This document shows, one piece after another, positions 8,905 through 22,241 of a stretch of 64,000 nt of DNA. Source of the stretch: an uncultured Acidilobus sp. JCHS (GTDB lineage: Archaea; Thermoproteota; Thermoprotei_A; Sulfolobales; Acidilobaceae); NCBI GenBank assembly GCA_000495735.1, contig AYMD01000009.1, forward strand, positions 158,575 to 222,574, written 5' to 3'. Made by a program: the position numbers and the translations under genes. The notes under the pieces are model-generated. The model saw nothing but the letters and a program-made list of their open reading frames with translations. It was not told the DNA's origin and searched no databases. Each line of letters starts with the position of its first letter. Positions within the stretch are counted from its first letter, which is position 1.

Positions 8905-9360
8905 TCACCTTATCACGACCCTGTCAACGTTGAAGAGCCTGTTCAGGACCAGCCTGGCCCTTTTGACGTTCCTCCCGTCCCTACCTATGGCCTTACCTTT
9001 CTCGTCATCCTTCACCTTAACGTAGACGGTCTTCAGGCCGTCCCTCTCCGTGACCTCAACTTTAAGTACCGTCACGCCAGGAAGAAGGTTCCTAACCATG
9101 TTATCAATGTCGTTTGCGTATTCAACTATCTCGATGTTCTTGTTGAGTATTTTTGACAACATCTTGACGTTCCTCCCGTCCCTACCTATGGCCTTACCGA
9201 CGTCGTTTCTGTCAACGAGGTATATTATCCTGTTGTCATTATCGTCCTCGAGGGCCCTGTACACCATGGCCCCCGTGAGGTCCTGGAGGATTGATATGTA
9301 CCGAAGCTCCTCAAGGCCTATTCTATCGCTCTTGTTCTCCCCCATGGCCACGCGCTTCAC
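8905..9360 (-). CDS. nusA: NusA-like KH-domain transcription factor
   Basis: 151-residue archaeal NusA homologue made only of the tandem KH domains, without the bacterial N-terminal and S1 domains. Both KH motifs contain KAIGRDGRNVK (about 53-64 and 120-131). Presumed RNA-binding factor acting with RNA polymerase. GTG start overlaps the L30e stop (GTGA). Met6 could be an alternative start. The two KH loops are encoded by an identical 35-nt DNA stretch, listed separately. Confidence 0.93.
   Translation of the reverse strand: MKRVAMGENKSDRIGLEELRYISILQDLTGAMVYRALEDDNDNRIIYLVDRNDVGKAIGRDGRNVKMLSKILNKNIEIVEYANDIDNMVRNLLPGVTVLKVEVTERDGLKTVYVKVKDDEKGKAIGRDGRNVKRARLVLNRLFNVDRVVIR
8963..9198. repeat. 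35-nt exact direct repeat inside nusA
   Basis: Positions 8963-8997 and 9164-9198 are identical over 35 nt and are 201 nt apart, so they are in the same reading frame. They encode the GxxG loops of the two KH domains. Protein constraint explains part of this, but identity at every synonymous position suggests gene conversion or a recent internal copy. Confidence 0.9.
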
Positions 9361-9677
9361 CTTTGCTCCTCGAGCAGTAGGTCAATTATCTTGGAGTCGC
9401 CAGGGTCTATGATACCTATGGCTGATACCTTAAATGGCTTGCCTATCACCGAGCCCAGCTCTGCTGAGGTCCCCTTAAAGATGGCGACAGGTACGTTATT
9501 AAGCCTGGCCACATATGTGAGCCTCTCCCTTACCTCATATGGCGTGTTATCAGCTATTACGAGACCCTTAAGCTCATTCCTGAGAAGGAGCTGGAGTGAC
9601 TCCTTGGCCCCTAAGACAACCTTACCTGACTTCATTACAGCCTTCAGCTCTCTCTCAAGCGCTATGGCCTCAGGCAA
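9357..9677 (-). CDS. rpl30e: 50S ribosomal protein L30e
   Basis: 106-residue L30e, an L7Ae/L30e-family RNA-binding protein of the large subunit that recognises a kink-turn. The family core GKVVLGAKESLQLLLRNEL (about 18-36), the LVIADN segment and the NNVPVAIF strand are intact. Its stop overlaps the nusA start; it begins 11 nt after rpoA2. This position between rpoA2 and nusA is conserved in archaea. Confidence 0.96.
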   Translation of the reverse strand: MPEAIALERELKAVMKSGKVVLGAKESLQLLLRNELKGLVIADNTPYEVRERLTYVARLNNVPVAIFKGTSAELGSVIGKPFKVSAIGIIDPGDSKIIDLLLEEQR

Positions 9678-9688
9678 CCGCTTTCACC

Positions 9689-13679
<3,991 letters not shown>

Positions 13680-13683
<4 letters not shown>

Positions 13684-16600
13684 CTCCTGTCCTCTGAGCC
13701 GTTGCCCGAGCCGCCCTTACCGTTGTCACTCTCGTTCGCAGCCGCGGAGAGCTTGGAGAGGCTTAAGGGGCTTACTCTGCTAACCAGGGCCGTCTTATCA
13801 ACTACCTCTATCTTCGGCTTTATCCCCATACTCATGATCTCCTGTAAGAGCAACTTGAAGGCGTAGGGCACCTTTACGGGCCTTATGTCGCCGTTTTCCC
13901 CGTGTACTGGACACTCGTAAACGCCTTTCTTGGCGTTGTACCACGCTATGTGGCCGCAGAGGGTGCAGACGTACATTGTGAACGCGTCACTGCCGTCCAG
14001 CATCCTGTCACGTAGCAACATAGTGGCCCCGTGCCCTACGAGACAGTCCCTCTCCATCTCGCCAAACCTCAGGCCTCCCTGCCTTGCCTTGCCCTCTGTC
14101 GGCTGCCTAGTAAGCAGCTGGACCTTGCCCGTCGCTCTAGCGTGCATCTTGTCTGCAACCATGTGGTATAGTCTCTGATAGAAGACCAGACCTATCGCTA
14201 TGGGCTTCTCAAAGAGCCTGCCCGTCCTCCCGTCGTACATGACTTCCGTTCCGTCAGGCGCGTAGCCGTTCTTCAGAAGAACCACCTTAAGCGGCTCGAT
14301 GTCCTCCTTGAAGAACGGCGTCCCATCAACGTACCTGGCCTCAAGGGCCCCCGCCTTCCCAGTTATCAGCTCTAGCAGCTGGCCTACGGTCATCCTTGAC
14401 GGTATGGCGTGAGGGTTAATTATGGCGTCTGGCACTAAGCCCTCCTCCGTGTAAGGCATATCATACTTAGGGAACAGCATGCCTATGACGCCCTTCTGGC
14501 CGTGTCTGCTGGCGAACTTGTCACCGAGCTCAGGTATCCTGAGGTCCCTGACCCTCACCTTCACAAGCTTGTTCCTCTCGAGGGTCTGAGTCACAACTAC
14601 CATGTCCACGACGCCCTTCTCGCCGTAGCGGAGCTGCACGCTTGTGTCCCTCCTCATCAGCGCCCCTGGAGTCATGACCCTCTCCTCACCCAGGAACCTC
14701 GGCGGGCTCTCCCGCCCTACCAGAACGTCGCCTCCGGCGACCTCAACCTCGGGCTCTATTATCCCGTCAGGCCCTAGCTTGGTGTAGTACTGATCGCCCT
14801 TGTGGTCGTAGAGCTTTGGCGAGGGGACTGTTATCCTGTCAGTAAGGCCGCCAGGGTATTCGTTCTCCTGGGCTACGTAGACCCTGAAGAAGTGGGCCCT
14901 CGCAAGGCCGTAATCGACGCTGGTCCTATTCATTATCAGCGCGTCCTCCATGTTATAGCCCATAAAAGTCATGACGGCTACCACGAAGTTCTGCCCTGAG
15001 GGCCTATCGTTATAACCTATCAGGTCTAAGGACCTCGTCAGGACTATCGGCTTCTGGGGGTAGTGCAGCAGGTAAGCGTGGCTGTCCATCCTAAGCTGGT
15101 AGTTAAGGGCGTAAAGGCCCAGCGCCTGCTTGGCCATGGCTGCCTGGTAGGTGTTCCTTGGGCTCTGGTTGTGCTCAAGGTAAGGTATGATTGACGTGAC
15201 GACGCTGAATATGCCCGGAGACCAGAGCTCAAGGTGTGTGTGCTCAGGGGTCAGCTCCTCAGGGGTCTCAGCGATGTAGGCGTTCTCCTCCTCGTCAGGG
15301 TCCAAGAACTCTATTACCCCCATCTTGACAAGGTCCCAGAAGGAAAGCTCTCCAGCCTCGAGGCGATCAACCAGGTCCTTCGTGAGCCTTGGCGTGCCGT
15401 TCTCAACCACTATGACAGGCCTCATCAGCCTGCCCTCGTCGGTGTTGATGTAAACCTCCTTGGCCTCGCCCTGCTCAAGGTACGCCACGCTCACCTCAAA
15501 GCTTATCTCGCCTTTCCTCCTGCGAGACCTTATGGTCTCCGCTAGCGACCTGCCGTCTTGGACGTAGCCTATTGGCCTGCCGTTAAGGAACACCTTAGCC
15601 ATACTGATGTACTTGGAGGAGGCCTCAGGCTCCCCTGAGGCCATCTCCTTAATCGCCTCATCTATCGGTACCACGCCAAGGCCGTATAGGAGCCTCTCGA
15701 CGGGCTCCTCGTCAACGCCAACTGATATGTAGGCAGTCATGGCCAGGTTCTTAACGAGGCCACAGTTTATGCCCTCAGGCGTCTCAAATGGGCAGAGCCT
15801 GCCCCAGTGCGTGCCGTGGAGGTCCCTTGCCTCAAAGTTCGACTGGCCCCTGCTAAGGGGCGAGATGACCCTGCGAAGGTGACTCAGGAGGCTCATCCAG
15901 TTAGTCCTGTCGAGGGCCTGGCTTACGCCTGTTCTGTTTCCTGTCCAGTTGCCTGTGGCCAGCGCCGCCCTGACCCTCTCCGTAACTATGTCGGGCCTGA
16001 CCAGGACGTCAAGGCTCTTTATCTTCTTGTGCTGGCTTATGTACTCCTCGAGCTGGCTTGACATAGTGTTGACAAGCTGCTGGAAGGCGTCTCTGAATAT
16101 CTCGGCTATCAGGTCCCCTGCCAGCCTGAGCCTCTTGTTGGCCAGGTGGTCTTTGTCGTCCTCAGGCCTCTTGCCGAGGTAGAGCTGAAGGACCCTGTTA
16201 GCCATCTCGCCCAGGAAGTAGGCCTTGATCTTTCTGTCGGAGGGCCTTGTGCCCAGGTGAGGCAGGAACTGGGTGTCTATGAACTCCTCAGCCCTCTGTA
16301 TCCTTATCTCCTTAGGCTGCCCAGAGGCTATCCTGTTGCCCAGGAACTCAAGGGCGTCCTCCTGGGTCTTAATGGAGGCGGAGACCTTCTCAAAGCTGGG
16401 CAGGAGCTCCCTCTGTATATCGGGGTCAGGCGACACCGCGGCCGCTATGTCCGCGTCCTTCTCGAGGCCAAGCGCCTTCATCATTACGACGAAGGGTATC
16501 CTGTAGTTCAGTCTGCTCATGCTTATCTCGAGCGACCCATCGCTCATCCTGTCAACTATTACCTGTCTCCTAAGGCCGAGGACCGTGGATACTGTCTTAG

Positions 16601-17210
16601 CGCTATGAGTTATCTTGGCAGTGCTGGCCGTTGAAACGCCTACTATGATCCTGTTTACCGCCAGGTCCTCCTGGGCCACTACGACCCTCTCGCTGCCATT
16701 TATTATGAAGTAGCCTCCTGGGTCCCTGGGGTCCTCTCCATGCCTTATGAGCTCCTCCTCACTGAGCTTAGAGAGGGGGTCCGCCACTGACTTTATCATA
16801 ATGGGGAAGTCCGCTACCTTGACCTCCTGATGGTCAACCTCCGTGTTGTTCTCGATAAGCGTCATCTCCAGGTAAAGGGGGGCTGAGTAAGTGAAGTTCC
16901 TCAGCCTGGCCTCAAGCGGCGTCACGCTCGGGAACTGCCTGACGTTACGGTCGGCCTCCTTGACCTGCGGTATCCCTACACGGACCTTTCCGAAGACCAC
17001 CTTCACGTCAGGGCCTATCGCCTGCTCAGCCCCCTTCTTAGCTAGCCTGTAAGCAGGCCTTACCTCCTTAAAGGAGTCGACGATCTTCTGAATCCTCTCG
17101 CTTACGAACGCGTTGTAAGAGTCCAGGTGCTGCCTGGCAAGGCCTGTCTCCTTGATGAACTGCTTGAAGACAGCCCATAGGTCATCCTTTGTGACATTAT
17201 TGGACGACAA
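13680..17210 (-). CDS. rpoB: DNA-directed RNA polymerase subunit B
   Basis: 1176-residue second-largest subunit, unsplit as in crenarchaea (many euryarchaea split it into B'/B''). It shows the lobe/protrusion N-terminal half, the GYNMEDALIMN and GDKFASRHGQKGVIG motifs of the hybrid-binding domain, and a C-terminal zinc-binding clamp (CTLCGH ... CPVHG). The C-terminal about 25 residues are Ser/Gly/Asn rich. Lies 12 nt downstream of rpoH and overlaps rpoA1. Confidence 0.98.
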
Positions 17211-17222
17211 CTTCTTTTCCCC

Positions 17223-17477
17223 TCAATAAGCAACCACTATCCTATAAACCTTGTACTTGCCTGCCGTCGGCGAGTCCCTCTCTATCTCAACTATGTCGCC
17301 CGGCTTTCCCCCTAGCAGCCTCACAACAGGGTCGTTGACACTAATGCGCGGCAGCTGCCAAGGCTTCACGTTAAGCCTGTTAAGGACCTCCACGGCCTCC
17401 TCAAGGCTTAGCAAACGGTGCTTTGGCACCAGGAAGTGACTAAGTATCCTCTCGTCAGGTTGCCTCCCAGCGGGCAA
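17223..17477 (-). CDS. rpoH: DNA-directed RNA polymerase subunit H (Rpb5-like)
   Basis: 84-residue archaeal RpoH, equal to the C-terminal domain of eukaryotic Rpb5 and located at the downstream jaw. Typical segments are ILSHFLVPKHRLLS, PWQLPRI and DPVVRLLGGKPGDIVEI. The TTG at 17477 is the likely start; a GA-rich stretch precedes it. First gene of the rpoH-rpoB-rpoA1-rpoA2-rpl30e-nusA-rps12 run. An A/T-rich GTTATAGTTTA on the minus strand (about 17570-17580) is a possible promoter. Confidence 0.95.
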   Translation of the reverse strand: MPAGRQPDERILSHFLVPKHRLLSLEEAVEVLNRLNVKPWQLPRISVNDPVVRLLGGKPGDIVEIERDSPTAGKYKVYRIVVAY

Positions 17478-17636
17478 GCCTTCTCTAACACCCCTCTGGG
17501 GAGCGGTAGTACCCTGAGGTTTTCTAGTTAACTGATCTATTGACCGAATTGAAGCGTAAAGAGTCCGTGTAAACTATAACTTAGTCTATGACATAGCTCG
17601 GCCTAGTAACGCGATGAACCTGTAGCCGACCGATGT

Positions 17637-17743
<107 letters not shown>

Positions 17744-17778
17744 CTCAAGGGGAACTGGCCACTGGGGTCAAAAGGCTT

Positions 17779-18207
17779 TCACTCAGTGACCTCAATGCCC
17801 ATGTAAGCGAGCCACTCCGTAAATACCTCAATGGCCCTGTCAACGTCCATGTAGCCGGCCCTCCTTATGATGTCCCTCAGGACCTCCCTCCCTATGCTGT
17901 CATCCTTTATAGAGTTGAAGATCTCCTTGAAGGGCTCCACGTCATCACTTAGCTCCTTTATCAGCGCCCTTAACCTCTTGCCCCTTAGCTCGACGGACTT
18001 TCTGCCCTCCTCCGTCACCACCAGGTCGCCGCCCTCTCGCCTCATCAGCCCAAGGACCACGGCAGCCTCAACAACGTGCGGCAGCAAGTCCATATCAACG
18101 TCAAGCAGCTCGTCTAGCTTAGATGAGTCCACACGGCCTCCGAGCGAGGCCACATACTTCACGAGCCCCAGCACCTGGTCAACGGTTACAGGAGGTACCA
18201 GTCTCAC
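17779..18207 (-). CDS. AAA-associated-domain-like winged-helix protein (stand-alone)
   Basis: 142 residues, resembling the C-terminal AAA-associated domain found fused to or beside nitrate/sulfonate-type ABC transporter ATPases in archaea and bacteria. The N-terminal about 75 residues look like a winged helix (LPHVVEAAVVLGLM followed by a VVTEEGRKS turn); the rest is helical and acidic. No ABC transporter gene is adjacent, so this is a solo copy that may act as a regulator. The family call is tentative. It lies between tRNA-Lys and the divergent DsrE gene. Confidence 0.5.
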   Translation of the reverse strand: MRLVPPVTVDQVLGLVKYVASLGGRVDSSKLDELLDVDMDLLPHVVEAAVVLGLMRREGGDLVVTEEGRKSVELRGKRLRALIKELSDDVEPFKEIFNSIKDDSIGREVLRDIIRRAGYMDVDRAIEVFTEWLAYMGIEVTE

Positions 18208-18369
18208 CCTAAGCCCCGTCCACGGACAGAACTATCGAGAACCGAACTTTTTAGCTTTAGCCTGCCGTTGCATGTACAGTGAACGCCGATATTAACAGAA
18301 GCCTGTACCCTGCGATCTTATAGGCTTATTTATCCCAACTCACTTTCTCTAAATAGAGAGGGCGGGAGC

Positions 18370-18777
18370 ATGGGGAACAAGCTCTCAATAATAGTCTTTT
18401 CTGGAACCGAGGACAAGTTCATACCTGTTGGCGTCATATCCCAGGCGGCTGCAGCCCTGGGCTTTGAGGTCAGGGTATTCGTGACCGGGTGGGCCATGCT
18501 GAGGTTCCTTAAGAAGGCCGCTCAGCCCACGTGGCCGAAGGAGTTTGAGTCCATGGTGCCTGCCTTGATGAACGGTATGAAGTCTATCAACGCGCCCAGC
18601 TGGGTTGACATGATCAAGCAGGCCAAGGCCATGGGGGCCAAGATCTACGTCTGCAGCATGATGGCGCAGGTCATGGGGCTTAAGAAGGAGGACTTCGACC
18701 CTGAGCTAGTTGACGACATAGTGGGAGTTACAACGTTCCTCCAGGAGGCTGAGGGAGGCCAGGTCCTCTTCATCTGA
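18370..18777 (+). CDS. DsrE/DsrF-like sulfur-relay family protein
   Basis: 135-residue alpha/beta protein of the DsrE/F superfamily, similar to the DsrE2-type 'peroxiredoxin family' proteins of sulfur oxidisers. The N-terminal LSIIVFSGTEDKFIPVG strand-loop and FLKK near 42-45 are typical. Cys97 (YVCSMMAQVMG) matches the single active cysteine that carries persulfide in characterised DsrE/TusD proteins. A promoter-like stretch (TTATTTATCC, about 18327-18336) precedes it. It lies 10 nt before the first flavoprotein gene, suggesting a sulfane-sulfur carrier for that enzyme. Confidence 0.78.
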   Translation: MGNKLSIIVFSGTEDKFIPVGVISQAAAALGFEVRVFVTGWAMLRFLKKAAQPTWPKEFESMVPALMNGMKSINAPSWVDMIKQAKAMGAKIYVCSMMAQVMGLKKEDFDPELVDDIVGVTTFLQEAEGGQVLFI

Positions 18778-18787
18778 AGGTGGGCCG

Positions 18788-19984
18788 ATGGCCAGCGCTA
18801 GGAGGAAGGTAGTGATAGTGGGCGGCGGGGCCGGCGGGCTGATACTGGCCAACTCGCTTGCGATCAGGGGCGAGTACGACATAACGCTGATCAACGACAC
18901 ACCCTATCACTACTACTGGCCCCAGCTGCTCCAGATAGCGTTCAGGGGTGACGACAGGCAGCTGAGGAGGCCTATAGACTCACTGGTCAGGAGGGGCGTT
19001 AACCTGGTCATTGAGAGGGCTGAGACCGTTAACCTCCAGGAGAGGAAGGTGGTCCTGGCCTCGGGCCGCGAGCTCACGTATGACATTGTAGTCATCGCGC
19101 CTGGGCTGACCATAGATCACAGCGCAGTAAAGGGGAACGACAAGCTCGTCGAGCAGTTCGGCGACTTCCACTCGACACCTGAGAACGCCTGGAAGGTCTA
19201 CTCCACCGTAAGAAATATCAAGAAGGGCAGGCTGGTAATAGCCGTCGCTGACCCACGCCATCGCTGTCCCCCCTCTCCCTATGAGGGCGTCCTTCTGGCT
19301 GACGAGGCGCTGAGGACCTATGGCGTAAGGGATAACGTCAATATAACCATAGCGGTCCCCTACCCGAGGGCCTACCCTGCTGAGACCTTTAACGAGGTCC
19401 TGGAGCCCGTGCTCAAGGAGAGGGGAATAGAGGTTGAGACCTTCTTCACCGTCGACTCGGTAGACCTTGACAACAAGAAGCTGATAGCCTTAGAGGGGGG
19501 CGAGATGCCCTTTGACGCAGCCATCATAGTGCCCATGCATAAGGGGCCTAAGCTTAAGGTCGTCCCTGAGGACGCCAAGGACGAGGACGGGTTCGTAAAG
19601 GCGGACAAGCTCACCAACCAGGTAGCTGGCTTTGATGACGCCTTTGCGATAGGCGACGCCTCGACCTCCACTAACGCCAGGACCGGCGTCACCGCCCACC
19701 TGCAGGCCAAGGTGGTTGAGAGGAGGCTGAGGGGCGAGGTCGCTGTCAACACTGGCAGGACCAACTGCCCTACAGAGCTGGGCTTTGGGCTCGGCACTTT
19801 CGTGATAAGCGACTTCAAGCACCCGGCAGTTAAGCTGCCGCCTATGAGGGTCTTCTACGTTATGAAGAGGTTCTTCGCAGATGCCTACTGGGACATAGTC
19901 AAGTACCCCGAGTTCTGGGACCCAATATTTGACACCTACTTTGACGCCACGTCGCCTGAGAGGCTCTGGCAGATATTCAAGTGA
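18788..19984 (+). CDS. Sulfide:quinone oxidoreductase-like flavoprotein (copy 1)
   Basis: 398-residue FAD enzyme of the SQR/FCC family. VGGGAGG (11-17) binds FAD, VVIAPGL (101-107) and AIGDAS (287-292) are the usual two-dinucleotide-domain motifs. Cys160 (HRCPPSPYE) and Cys327 (TNCP) could be the redox-active pair; they are the only cysteines I see. The C-terminus has an amphipathic, aromatic stretch suited to membrane-surface contact. Likely oxidises sulfide or another sulfur compound and passes electrons to quinone. It lies between dsrE-like and DUF1641 genes with about 10-nt gaps, so an operon is likely. Confidence 0.8.
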   Translation: MASARRKVVIVGGGAGGLILANSLAIRGEYDITLINDTPYHYYWPQLLQIAFRGDDRQLRRPIDSLVRRGVNLVIERAETVNLQERKVVLASGRELTYDIVVIAPGLTIDHSAVKGNDKLVEQFGDFHSTPENAWKVYSTVRNIKKGRLVIAVADPRHRCPPSPYEGVLLADEALRTYGVRDNVNITIAVPYPRAYPAETFNEVLEPVLKERGIEVETFFTVDSVDLDNKKLIALEGGEMPFDAAIIVPMHKGPKLKVVPEDAKDEDGFVKADKLTNQVAGFDDAFAIGDASTSTNARTGVTAHLQAKVVERRLRGEVAVNTGRTNCPTELGFGLGTFVISDFKHPAVKLPPMRVFYVMKRFFADAYWDIVKYPEFWDPIFDTYFDATSPERLWQIFK

Positions 19985-19994
19985 GGTGAGGTAA

Positions 19995-20393
19995 ATGACT
20001 TCAGAGGCTGAAAGGCAGGCCGAGGCCCTTCAGAGGCTGATGGACCTACTTAGCACCTTAAACGAGCTGCTGAGCGACGAGGAGCTGCTCAGGACAGCCT
20101 CTAAGCTCATAATGACGCCTGAGCTCTTCATGCTGCTTGAGAGGTTGCCCCAGATAATACCGCTCCTTGAGAGGCTCACAAGGCCTGAGACGCTGAAGCT
20201 CTTAGAGTCGCTCCTAGAGGTCCTCTCGAAGATGAACGTGCAAGCCCTAGCGCCGGCCCTGGAGGCCCTCGCAAAGCCGCCGACGACCGCGCCGACGCTA
20301 AGCCAGCTCCTCGCTCAGCTTGGAGACCCCGCGGTTCTCAGGGGCCTCTCAGTGATGCTGGCCCTGGCCAAGGCGCTAGGGGGCTCCTCTTAA
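19995..20393 (+). CDS. DUF1641 protein (copy 1)
   Basis: 132 residues, almost entirely helical and Leu rich, with the DUF1641-type C-terminal half (LLAQLGDPAVLRGLSVMLALAKALG). No catalytic motif or transmembrane segment. DUF1641 genes commonly accompany SQR-like or formate dehydrogenase genes; their job is unproven and may be membrane docking or complex assembly. A GAGGTGAGG ribosome-binding site precedes the ATG by a few bases, 10 nt after the flavoprotein stop. Confidence 0.72.
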   Translation: MTSEAERQAEALQRLMDLLSTLNELLSDEELLRTASKLIMTPELFMLLERLPQIIPLLERLTRPETLKLLESLLEVLSKMNVQALAPALEALAKPPTTAPTLSQLLAQLGDPAVLRGLSVMLALAKALGGSS

Positions 20394-20480
20394 GAGAGGG
20401 CTTTTTGAGGTCTTTCCTAAAATAAGACTATAGCTTTCTTTACCCTTTTATCTGGTATTCAATGACCTTGATGGAACTAG

Positions 20481-20490
20481 CTTTATATAC
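20481..20490 (+). promoter_or_regulatory. TATA box of second flavoprotein/DUF1641 module
   Basis: CTTTATATAC is centred about 26 nt before the GTG start at 20512, which implies a leaderless mRNA and a separate promoter for module 2. Confidence 0.75.
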
Positions 20491-20511
20491 GACTAAAGGC
20501 TAACCTGCCTG

Positions 20512-21687
20512 GTGTCGCCCTTGCCGAAGGAGGTGCTGGTCCTAGGCGGCGGCGTGGGTGGCTACGTTGCGGCGAAAAGGCTAGCCGAAGGCTTCAGGAA
20601 GCACGGCGTGGACGCGAAGGTGACTATAATGGAGAAGTCCACATATCACTACATGCCTCCCCTCTTCTTTGACGTGGCCCTTGGCTACGCTAGGCCTGAG
20701 GAGACCAGGGCGCCTATACAGAACATGATGAAGTACGGGATAAATGTGGTGATTGATGAAGCCCAGTCCATAGACGCCGCCAACAGGACCGTGATAGGCG
20801 CAAGGGGTAAGTACAGCTACGACTACCTTGTCGTGGCGCTAGGCGTCGACTATGGCTGGAGCGCTTACCCAGGCCTTGACAAGGAGGGCGTTCATAACTT
20901 TGACCTAGAGGGCGCCATTAAAATGAAGGAGGCCCTGAACCAGGTCAAGGACGGCCAGAACATAACGATCCTCGTCCCTGAGGTACCCTACAGGTGTGGC
21001 ATATACCCCTATGAGGCTGCGACGGCCATCTCTGCCTTCTTCAGGACCCGCAACAAAAAGGTAAGCGTCAGGCTGATAGACCCCTTGCCAGCCCCTGCCT
21101 CTCCGCTAGGTCCTTCTATATCTAGGTTCCTGCTCGAGGAGCTTGAGAAGTACGGCGTTGAGTACCACCCCAACTCCAAGTTCAGGGAGGTCGACCCCCA
21201 GAAGAAGGCCGTCGTGACCTCGGACGGCGAGTTCAAGTACGACCTGCTCGTGAAGGTGCCTCCGTCCAGGCTGCCCAAGGCGTTGGCCTCCAGCGAGGGC
21301 TTTGCCTGGAAGCAGGACAGCAGGTGGACCCCAGTGCTGCCTAACACCAGGCACCCCCAGTACGATGACGTTTACCTTGTCGGTGAGCACGCCTTGCCTC
21401 CGCTAGGGATTGGCCTCGCGGGCGTCTTCGTAGAGTCGCTCGCTGTAACGGCCGCCACCAACATACTTGGTGACCTAATTGGCGGCTTCGGACCCGCCTT
21501 CGCCCCAAGCCCCGTATCATGCGTTGGCTACGCCGGCGAGAGGGGCTGGGCAGGTACCTGCGAGCTGCCCTTCGACCCCAGCAAGGGCACCTATGCCATG
21601 AAGTGCTACTTCACCGGGGTCTACAGCATAGGCAGGCTCCTCAAGCAGGCCTTCTACCACGGGTGGATAGATGGACTGACGTTCTGA
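20512..21687 (+). CDS. Sulfide:quinone oxidoreductase-like flavoprotein (copy 2)
   Basis: 391-residue paralogue of the preceding SQR-like enzyme, clearly diverged. FAD motif LGGGVGG (11-17); Cys162 (YRCGIYPYEA) aligns with Cys160 of copy 1. Extra cysteines appear at 337, 350 and 365 (VSCVGY, GTCELP, MKCYF). The second FAD-binding motif is VGEHA rather than the usual GDA. The aromatic, basic C-terminus (LLKQAFYHGWIDGLTF) resembles the membrane-binding tail of SQR. GTG start fixed by the TATA box 26 nt upstream. The different cysteine set suggests a different sulfur substrate or acceptor from copy 1. Confidence 0.8.
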   Translation: MSPLPKEVLVLGGGVGGYVAAKRLAEGFRKHGVDAKVTIMEKSTYHYMPPLFFDVALGYARPEETRAPIQNMMKYGINVVIDEAQSIDAANRTVIGARGKYSYDYLVVALGVDYGWSAYPGLDKEGVHNFDLEGAIKMKEALNQVKDGQNITILVPEVPYRCGIYPYEAATAISAFFRTRNKKVSVRLIDPLPAPASPLGPSISRFLLEELEKYGVEYHPNSKFREVDPQKKAVVTSDGEFKYDLLVKVPPSRLPKALASSEGFAWKQDSRWTPVLPNTRHPQYDDVYLVGEHALPPLGIGLAGVFVESLAVTAATNILGDLIGGFGPAFAPSPVSCVGYAGERGWAGTCELPFDPSKGTYAMKCYFTGVYSIGRLLKQAFYHGWIDGLTF

Positions 21688-21702
21688 TGGGGGTGAGAAG
21701 GG

Positions 21703-22182
21703 ATGGCACAGAGCCCTGAGGCATCAAAGGCCGAGGCCAAGGCGCCCCTGCCCCCAGCTCCAGAGGTCCCGCCTGAGGTCCAGGCCCAGGCGCTAGCCCA
21801 GCTACTTGACGCAATAGTCGGCCTCAAGAGGAGCGGCCTCCTCGGCCTCCTCTCCTACCTCGCTGACAAGGCCGACGAGTCCTTCCTCGCGGTCGCCACG
21901 GACCCGGCCCTCATGAGGCTCCTGGCGGTGCTGGCCTCGCTTCAGAGGGGCATAACCAAGGTAGAAGCAGAAGACCTATCCAGGGCCCAGAACAACTTGG
22001 AGGACCTGACGTCATGCGCCTTCAAGGCGCTCGGAAGCGTTGACCTGAGCCAGCCGCGCAGGATTGGCCTCTTCGGACTTCTGAACAAGCTGAATGACCC
22101 AGACATATCCCAGGGGCTTGGAATACTGTTTGACATAGCTAAAGGCCTGGGTTCCTGCGTGAGGGCTAAGTCTAAGGCCTAA
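21703..22182 (+). CDS. DUF1641 protein (copy 2)
   Basis: 159 residues with a Pro/Ala-rich N-terminal extension (about 1-30), then the same helical DUF1641 pattern ending in LLNKLNDPDISQGLGILFDIAKGLG, parallel to copy 1. Two cysteines (about 105 and 154) are absent from copy 1. A GGGGGTGAG ribosome-binding site sits before the ATG and the gene starts 15 nt after flavoprotein copy 2, so the pair is cotranscribed. Confidence 0.72.
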   Translation: MAQSPEASKAEAKAPLPPAPEVPPEVQAQALAQLLDAIVGLKRSGLLGLLSYLADKADESFLAVATDPALMRLLAVLASLQRGITKVEAEDLSRAQNNLEDLTSCAFKALGSVDLSQPRRIGLFGLLNKLNDPDISQGLGILFDIAKGLGSCVRAKSKA

Positions 22183-22202
22183 CATCAGTTATCATGTGAG
22201 CG

Positions 22203-22213
22203 TTTTTATATAT
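22203..22213 (+). promoter_or_regulatory. TATA box for the surface-protein/MFS pair
   Basis: TTTTTATATAT lies 29-39 nt before the ATG at 22242. This favours that ATG over the in-frame TTG at 22230, which would fall too close to the box. Confidence 0.65.
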
Positions 22214-22241
22214 CGTTTAACTTAGCTTTTTGGGACCTGAT

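Noticed and set aside
17779-18207. Remnant of an ABC transporter operon
   Set aside because: Only the AAA-associated-like domain is present; no ATPase or permease fragment is seen in either flank, so a solo gene is the simpler reading.
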